From: Nitrospinota bacterium
GTDB taxonomy: Bacteria > UBA8248 > JACPRG01
NCBI GenBank assembly: GCA_030740135.1
Contig: JASLXW010000113.1
Coordinates: 1-9,986, forward strand
Reading direction: 5' to 3'
DNA length: 9,986 bases
Of this stretch, positions 7,002-9,986 are shown piece by piece. The notes under the pieces were generated by a model. The model was given only the letters and a program-made list of their open reading frames with translations, was not told the origin of the DNA and did not search any database. The translations under genes were made by a program, and so were the position numbers. Position 1 is the stretch's first letter. The number at the start of each line of letters is the position of its first letter.

Positions 7002-7155
7002 TCATTGCCCGATCGACCTTTTTCCCCCTGCCACCGACTCTTCCTCGGTTGGTGGGCGCCCCGGATCGGGAACGCAACAATCGACAGGACAGATGGCCAC
7101 GCATTGCGGCCCGTCGTAAAAACCGACACACATCGGTGCACAATTCAGAGCCGTC
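7002..7155 (-). pseudogene. Relic of an Alvin-type 2[4Fe-4S] ferredoxin (C-terminal half, frameshifted)
   Basis: Between the SRPBCC stop and the paralogue A start, the minus strand encodes CVGFYDGPQCVAICPVDCC, followed by VPDPGRPPTEEE and a TGA at 7002-7004. The spacing C-x8-C-x3-CP is that of the second cluster of YfhL/Alvin-type ferredoxins. The preceding Cys is in another frame: GSELCTD reads through 7132-7149, and one extra base at 7131, beside a CACACA tract, separates it from the CVGF segment. Removing that base restores the canonical CTDC-VGF sequence. The N-terminal half (first cluster motif) is absent: the region directly upstream is the SRPBCC reading frame. This is therefore a truncated, frameshifted remnant, suggesting the ancestral cluster had a dedicated ferredoxin between the two genes. 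Confidence 0.82.
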
Positions 7156-7159
7156 GCCT

Positions 7160-7669
7160 CTACCCCCCAATCGGCTGCTCTTCGACGACCGGCGCTTCCA
7201 AAATCCCGGCCACGTTGTTGATGAATTCAGACTCGAGCTTCTTCCGCTGGCCCTTGATGATGGCGTCATAGATTCGTTTCAGGTTGCCGGTGGCCTCGCA
7301 CGTGATCTCGTACCGGACGCGGCTCTTCTGTGGTCCCAGGTCATCGAGCTCCAGAATCATGACGATCCGGGTCGCGCCTTTTTCGTCGAGCAGCTTGGCG
7401 GCGCTGGCCAGGCCCGCTCCCGGGGTCGCGATGCCTTCGGCCACCAGCCGCGCGGGCGCCGTCCGCTCCGTCACCTCCAGCGCCAGGTTGTTGTCCAGGG
7501 GCAACAGACCCAGCTTGAGCAGGACACCGATGTTGACGTTGTCCTCGTCGATCACGTTCACCCGGTTCACTGTGGGAAAGGCCCAGGCCAGCTTGTCGAT
7601 CCGGCTGAAAAGGCCGAACACCTCTTCCGCCGATTTGTCGCACAGGAAACTGTTCTTGATTGAAATCAC
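7160..7669 (-). CDS. SRPBCC / CoxG-like ligand-binding domain protein
   Basis: This is a small cytoplasmic protein of 169 residues. It begins ISIKNSFLCDKSAEEVFGLF, the usual first strand and helix of START/SRPBCC folds, continues with a DKLAWAFPTVNRVNVIDEDN segment, alternating beta-strands (GATRIVMILELDDLG, SRVRYEITCEA), and a long C-terminal helix (KRIYDAIIKGQRKKLESEFINNVAGIL). This fold encloses a hydrophobic ligand pocket; CoxG-like members serve assorted roles in cofactor or substrate handling. The GTG at 7669 is preferred: it overlaps the upstream stop as GTGA, has a purine-rich GGGAAGAG just before it, and puts the first strand at the N-terminus. An ATG at 7687 would add six residues but lacks a ribosome site. 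Translational coupling to paralogue B is likely. I infer that it binds the substrate or product of the flanking flavoenzymes. Confidence 0.85.
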   Translation of the reverse strand: MISIKNSFLCDKSAEEVFGLFSRIDKLAWAFPTVNRVNVIDEDNVNIGVLLKLGLLPLDNNLALEVTERTAPARLVAEGIATPGAGLASAAKLLDEKGATRIVMILELDDLGPQKSRVRYEITCEATGNLKRIYDAIIKGQRKKLESEFINNVAGILEAPVVEEQPIGG

Positions 7670-9249
7670 GAGGACTCTTCCCACCATTTCGGGAGTTTCA
7701 GGTCGTCCAGAATGATGTCGGCGGCGATCACCCCGGGGCCTCCGATGATCCCGCCTCCGGGGTGCATACACGCCCCGGCGAGATACAGGCCCTGGATCGG
7801 CGTGCGAAACTGAGCCAACTCGGGAAGGGGCCGAAAGTGCTCCATCTGTGCAAGATGCATTCGGCCCATGAAGACCCCCCCCCGGTCCATGTTGATAATC
7901 CGATTCTCGATGTCGACGGGCGTCTGTGGAACCGCCTTCAGAATGTTCTTTTCCGTCAGGTTGGGCGCGTACTCGCGCCATTTGTCGATACAGCGCCGGG
8001 TGTACTCGCCCTTGATATCGTTCCAGTCGGCCCCTTTGACGCGCGCGGGCGCCAGTTGCCAGATGAAAGCGGTGTGAAAGCCTTCAGGGGCCTGGGAGGG
8101 ATCGAACCAGGTCGGTACGCTCGCGATGAAGGCGAGCTTGTCCGGAAGCCGCCCGGTTCGGATCTCGGCGAGGACCGCCGTAAAATCCTTCGGGCTCTCA
8201 AAGCCGATGTTCAATCGAAACGCCTGGTTGATGTCGTCGTCGCCGTCCCGGGTCTCGAACCTGGGCGCCTCCCGCAGCGCCAGATGGACGCCGAAGACCG
8301 AGAACTCATCCAGTCGAAAGTTTTCGATCCGGCGGGCCAGTCCGGCGTCCACGTGTTCCTCGCCCACCATCTTCAGAAATGTCTGCTTGAGATCGACCGT
8401 GCTGACCACGGTGGGGGCAAAGAACCGCTGGCCGGTGCTGGTCTCCACACCGACCGCGGCTCCGTCCTCGACCAGGATTTTCTCCACGTGGGTGATCGAT
8501 TTTGCGTCGCCCCCGTTCCTGATGAACGCCCGCCACATCGCGTGGGCGGGGGCGTGCGACCCGCTGAGTGCGATCATGGAGTGCTCGACCTGGCTGACGA
8601 CCAGCGGGACGACCGCGCCCAGGCCGCCATAGTCCGGCAGGATCCCGCGGGGGATTGGAAGCTGGTGGAGTATCGTCGCTTTGACGATATCGTTTTCGAA
8701 CCACTCGTCGACCACTTCCAGCGGCGTCATTCGTCCGATCCGAAGCCACTCCATCCCCTCCGGCGACCCTTCGAGCACCAGCAGTTGCTCGGAGGGGGGC
8801 GACGGCGGGCTGTAGAGCGCCGGCACGATGACGGTGGAGATGAAATCGCCGTAGTTGTCGCGGACTTCACGCCACTTCGCGGCGTCTTTTTCGGAAAAGC
8901 GGGCGATGCTCTCGCAGGTCTTGTCCAGATCGTCGTAAATGCAGAGGGAACGGCCATCGGGAAGGATCGTCCCGACCTGCACCGGGGGACGGTAATAGCG
9001 GGCGTTGAATTCTTCCAGTTGGAGATCCTCGTAAGCCGGCATGATGTTGATGGTGTCGTGGAAATAGGAGTGCAGGTTGTGCATGAAGCCGGAAATGGTG
9101 ATCTCTTCCGTGCTGAGACCGCCTCCCGCCTCCAGGCGCCGCTCGATGATGACCACGTTCAGGCCGGCCTTGACCAGGTAGTTGCCCAGTATCAACCCAT
9201 TGTGACCCGAACCGATGATGATGACATCGTAATCGTTGTTCTTGCTCAC
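7666..9249 (-). CDS. FAD/NAD(P)-dependent oxidoreductase, PYROXD2 / phytoene-desaturase-like (paralogue B)
   Basis: This is a 527-residue flavoprotein and the first gene of the cluster. GSGHNG (residues 13-18) with VKAGLNVVIIER (Glu36) and an EAGGGLS turn form the FAD/ADP site. The C-terminal GLYLAGACMHPGGGIIGGPG (487-506) is the matching FAD-closing segment and resembles PYROXD2. It aligns end to end with paralogue A, sharing for example FRTPIQGLY/YRTPVPGLY and the PVDIE segment about 60 residues before the C-terminal motif. The GTG at 9249 is preferred to an ATG at 9339: the Rossmann strand follows immediately, an AGGA lies four bases upstream, and the 30 added residues are Arg-rich with no ribosome site before them. 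Its TGA overlaps the SRPBCC start by four bases. An FNR-like dyad lies about 150 bp upstream. The physiological substrate is unknown; a heteromeric or sequential partnership with paralogue A is an inference. Confidence 0.93.
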   Translation of the reverse strand: MSKNNDYDVIIIGSGHNGLILGNYLVKAGLNVVIIERRLEAGGGLSTEEITISGFMHNLHSYFHDTINIMPAYEDLQLEEFNARYYRPPVQVGTILPDGRSLCIYDDLDKTCESIARFSEKDAAKWREVRDNYGDFISTVIVPALYSPPSPPSEQLLVLEGSPEGMEWLRIGRMTPLEVVDEWFENDIVKATILHQLPIPRGILPDYGGLGAVVPLVVSQVEHSMIALSGSHAPAHAMWRAFIRNGGDAKSITHVEKILVEDGAAVGVETSTGQRFFAPTVVSTVDLKQTFLKMVGEEHVDAGLARRIENFRLDEFSVFGVHLALREAPRFETRDGDDDINQAFRLNIGFESPKDFTAVLAEIRTGRLPDKLAFIASVPTWFDPSQAPEGFHTAFIWQLAPARVKGADWNDIKGEYTRRCIDKWREYAPNLTEKNILKAVPQTPVDIENRIINMDRGGVFMGRMHLAQMEHFRPLPELAQFRTPIQGLYLAGACMHPGGGIIGGPGVIAADIILDDLKLPKWWEESS

Positions 9250-9514
9250 AAATCCTGTTCCAGATTCAAACCGCCGGATTTTTCGAGTTCTGTTTCTTGG
9301 TGGATGAGATGGCCGACGCACATTGCCATTTGGTTCCATTCAGATAGATGGAGCCCGCCGGGCATCCACTTGGACGGTATCCACGACCTCTTGTTCGTTC
9401 TATGATCTGGATCATGAGATTACCTTTCGGTCTCCATCGCCCGTTGTATCTGGAAAATGCGAAGGCCTGGTTGGGGTCAGGCTCTTGCGTTGCTGGATCA
9501 CGACGCGGAAAGGA
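9250..9514. other. Upstream region of the oxidoreductase cluster
   Basis: This is the presumed promoter region of the cluster. It holds the FNR-like dyad (9399-9417) and, further out, a GGGGTCAGGCTCT motif at 9473-9485 that resembles the GGGGTCAGGTCT ends of REP/RAYT-type repeats and echoes the motif at 3578-3594. No gene is supported on either strand. A minus-strand frame up to an ATG at 9339 only extends paralogue B with Arg-rich sequence and is not believed. Confidence 0.45.
9399..9417. promoter_or_regulatory. FNR/CRP-family-like operator dyad upstream of the oxidoreductase cluster
   Basis: TCTATGATCTGGATCATGA contains ATGATC-TG-GATCAT, a perfect 6-bp dyad that fits TGAT-N4-ATCA. It matches the site at 3297-3315 at 16 of 19 positions, and both read TCATGAT-N4-ATCATAGA toward the gene they precede. 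It is centred about 160 bp upstream of the GTG of paralogue B. About 28 bases further on toward the gene there is a GATACC that could be a poor -10 element. A dimeric CRP/FNR-type regulator is the likeliest reader; redox control is only inferred. Confidence 0.55.
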
Positions 9515-9584
9515 TTGTCATCTTGCCGATTGTTCTGTCGTGAAATCCCATTTGTCATCCCTTCCCGTTTCCGGGGTTGTCATC
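9515..9584 (-). mobile_element. Possible IS21-family right-end remnant with repeated terminal motifs
   Basis: TTGTCATC occurs three times in the same orientation, at 9515-9522, 9552-9559 and 9577-9584. IS21-family elements characteristically carry several copies of their terminal repeat just inside each end. An istA fragment about 320 bases away (9907-9986) points toward this end, as expected for istA followed by the right end. No target duplication can be identified, and istB is absent. The assignment rests on the repeat layout and the neighbouring istA relic, not on a recognised element. Confidence 0.4.
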
Positions 9585-9667
9585 TGAAAGGGCAAGATTC
9601 GCGGGGGGTCTCTAGACGAGCGATTGGGCATCCCGGTGACGCCGGGGATGAAAATGGGAGGGACGAG

Positions 9668-9905
9668 TCGCCGGCGAAGATCTTATCGGCGGCCGTTCTC
9701 GGCATGGATGCCTACGAGGTGGAGGTTGAGGTGGACCTCTCCCGCGGGCTTCCCGCCTTCACGGGGGTCGGCCTGCCCGACGCGGCGGCGGTGGCGGGGG
9801 ACCTGCCCGTCCTGGCGGCGGAGACGCTGCCTCAGGTTGCGGGATACCTGAACGAGGAGCTTGAGTTGGCGCGCGTTCAGGTGGACCCGCAAAGCTCGTT
9901 TGACG
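9668..9905 (+). pseudogene. comM: ComM/YifB Mg-chelatase-like ATPase, decayed N-terminal fragment
   Basis: On the plus strand, [20 protein letters not shown] and then [16 protein letters not shown] is the N-terminal signature of YifB/ComM proteins, AAA+ helicase-like factors that in naturally competent bacteria aid integration of incoming DNA. The frame then jumps directly to [20 protein letters not shown] and [11 protein letters not shown], a segment that normally lies roughly 100 residues later, just before the AAA+ domain. The Walker motifs and all C-terminal domains are missing. The codon expected to be the start is TCG at 9668, seven bases after GGGAGG, probably a mutated TTG/ATG. Sequence of an istA fragment follows from about 9905. 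The gene is thus non-functional: start codon lost, internal in-frame deletion, and 3' truncation. Confidence 0.85.
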
Positions 9906-9906
9906 G

Positions 9907-9986
9907 GACCTCCTGGGACCGCAACCGCCGCTCCCGCACGTAGTCCTTCACGATGGTGTAACCGCCCGTGAAACCGTGCTCGTCGC
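9907..9986 (-). pseudogene. istA: IS21-family transposase IstA fragment (continues past the right edge)
   Basis: The minus-strand frame entering from the right edge reads [20 protein letters not shown] and then LRSQEV. This is the conserved IstA segment (usually GY/S-T-VKDYVR followed by QEVFVP) that sits between the DNA-binding N-terminus and the DDE catalytic core. After QEV at 9907 the match ends abruptly. The frame runs into sequence belonging to the ComM fragment and stops at a TGA at 9877-9879. The catalytic core and istB are missing, so this copy cannot transpose. The N-terminal part lies outside the window. Confidence 0.82.

Noticed and set aside
6977..7141. 55-residue N-terminal extension of paralogue A
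   Set aside because: The extension precedes the Rossmann strand, has no family counterpart, and coincides with the ferredoxin relic in another frame, which explains why it is open.
5339..7663. Plus-strand open frame of 774 codons opposite paralogue A and the SRPBCC gene
   Set aside because: It is an antisense shadow: it spans two minus-strand genes with clear motifs, its translation is rich in Arg/His/Val/Asp without any domain, and it has no ribosome site at its start.
7660..9405. Plus-strand open frame of 581 codons opposite paralogue B
   Set aside because: Antisense shadow of a well-recognised FAD oxidoreductase, made possible by high GC at third codon positions; no domain signature.

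Overview
The window looks like an accessory stretch of a GC-rich, probably anaerobic bacterial chromosome. The gene mix points to an uncultured Desulfobacterota or similar lineage: a UbiD decarboxylase, two PYROXD2/phytoene-desaturase-like flavoproteins, an NMT1-type solute-binding protein, DUF1989, and GGGTCAGGTCT-type repeats. That placement is an inference. All intact genes lie on the minus strand. The long open frames on the plus strand opposite them are antisense shadows.

Reading in the direction of transcription (high to low coordinates), a compact cluster starts at about 9249. It holds a FAD/NAD(P) oxidoreductase (7666-9249), an SRPBCC/CoxG-like protein joined to it by a 4-bp GTGA overlap (7160-7669), the relic of an Alvin-type 2[4Fe-4S] ferredoxin (about 7002-7155), a second paralogous oxidoreductase (5351-6976), and a UbiD-family prFMN-dependent decarboxylase with all six key active-site residues (3674-5122). 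I infer one redox/decarboxylation module acting on an unknown, probably hydrophobic or aromatic, carboxylated substrate. The ferredoxin has lost its N-terminal half and carries a one-base frameshift.

Further left are more widely spaced single genes: a DUF1989 (urea carboxylase-associated) protein (2484-3107), a secreted NMT1/THI5-like ABC substrate-binding protein with no permease or ATPase in view (708-1706), and the N-terminus of an amidohydrolase that runs off the left edge (1-226). The gaps between them hold GC-rich palindromes and degraded coding fragments.

Two near-identical dyads of the form TCTATGAT-N4-ATCATGA resemble FNR/CRP-family boxes. One lies upstream of the DUF1989 gene (3297-3315). 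The other lies upstream of the first oxidoreductase (9399-9417). They suggest that the module and the DUF1989 gene share a regulator.

The right edge (about 9510-9986) is a scar of mobile-element activity. It has three spaced TTGTCATC repeats resembling an IS21-type end, a ComM/YifB pseudogene on the plus strand with a large in-frame internal deletion and no start codon, and an IS21 istA fragment on the minus strand that leaves the window. I saw no tRNA, rRNA or CRISPR array.
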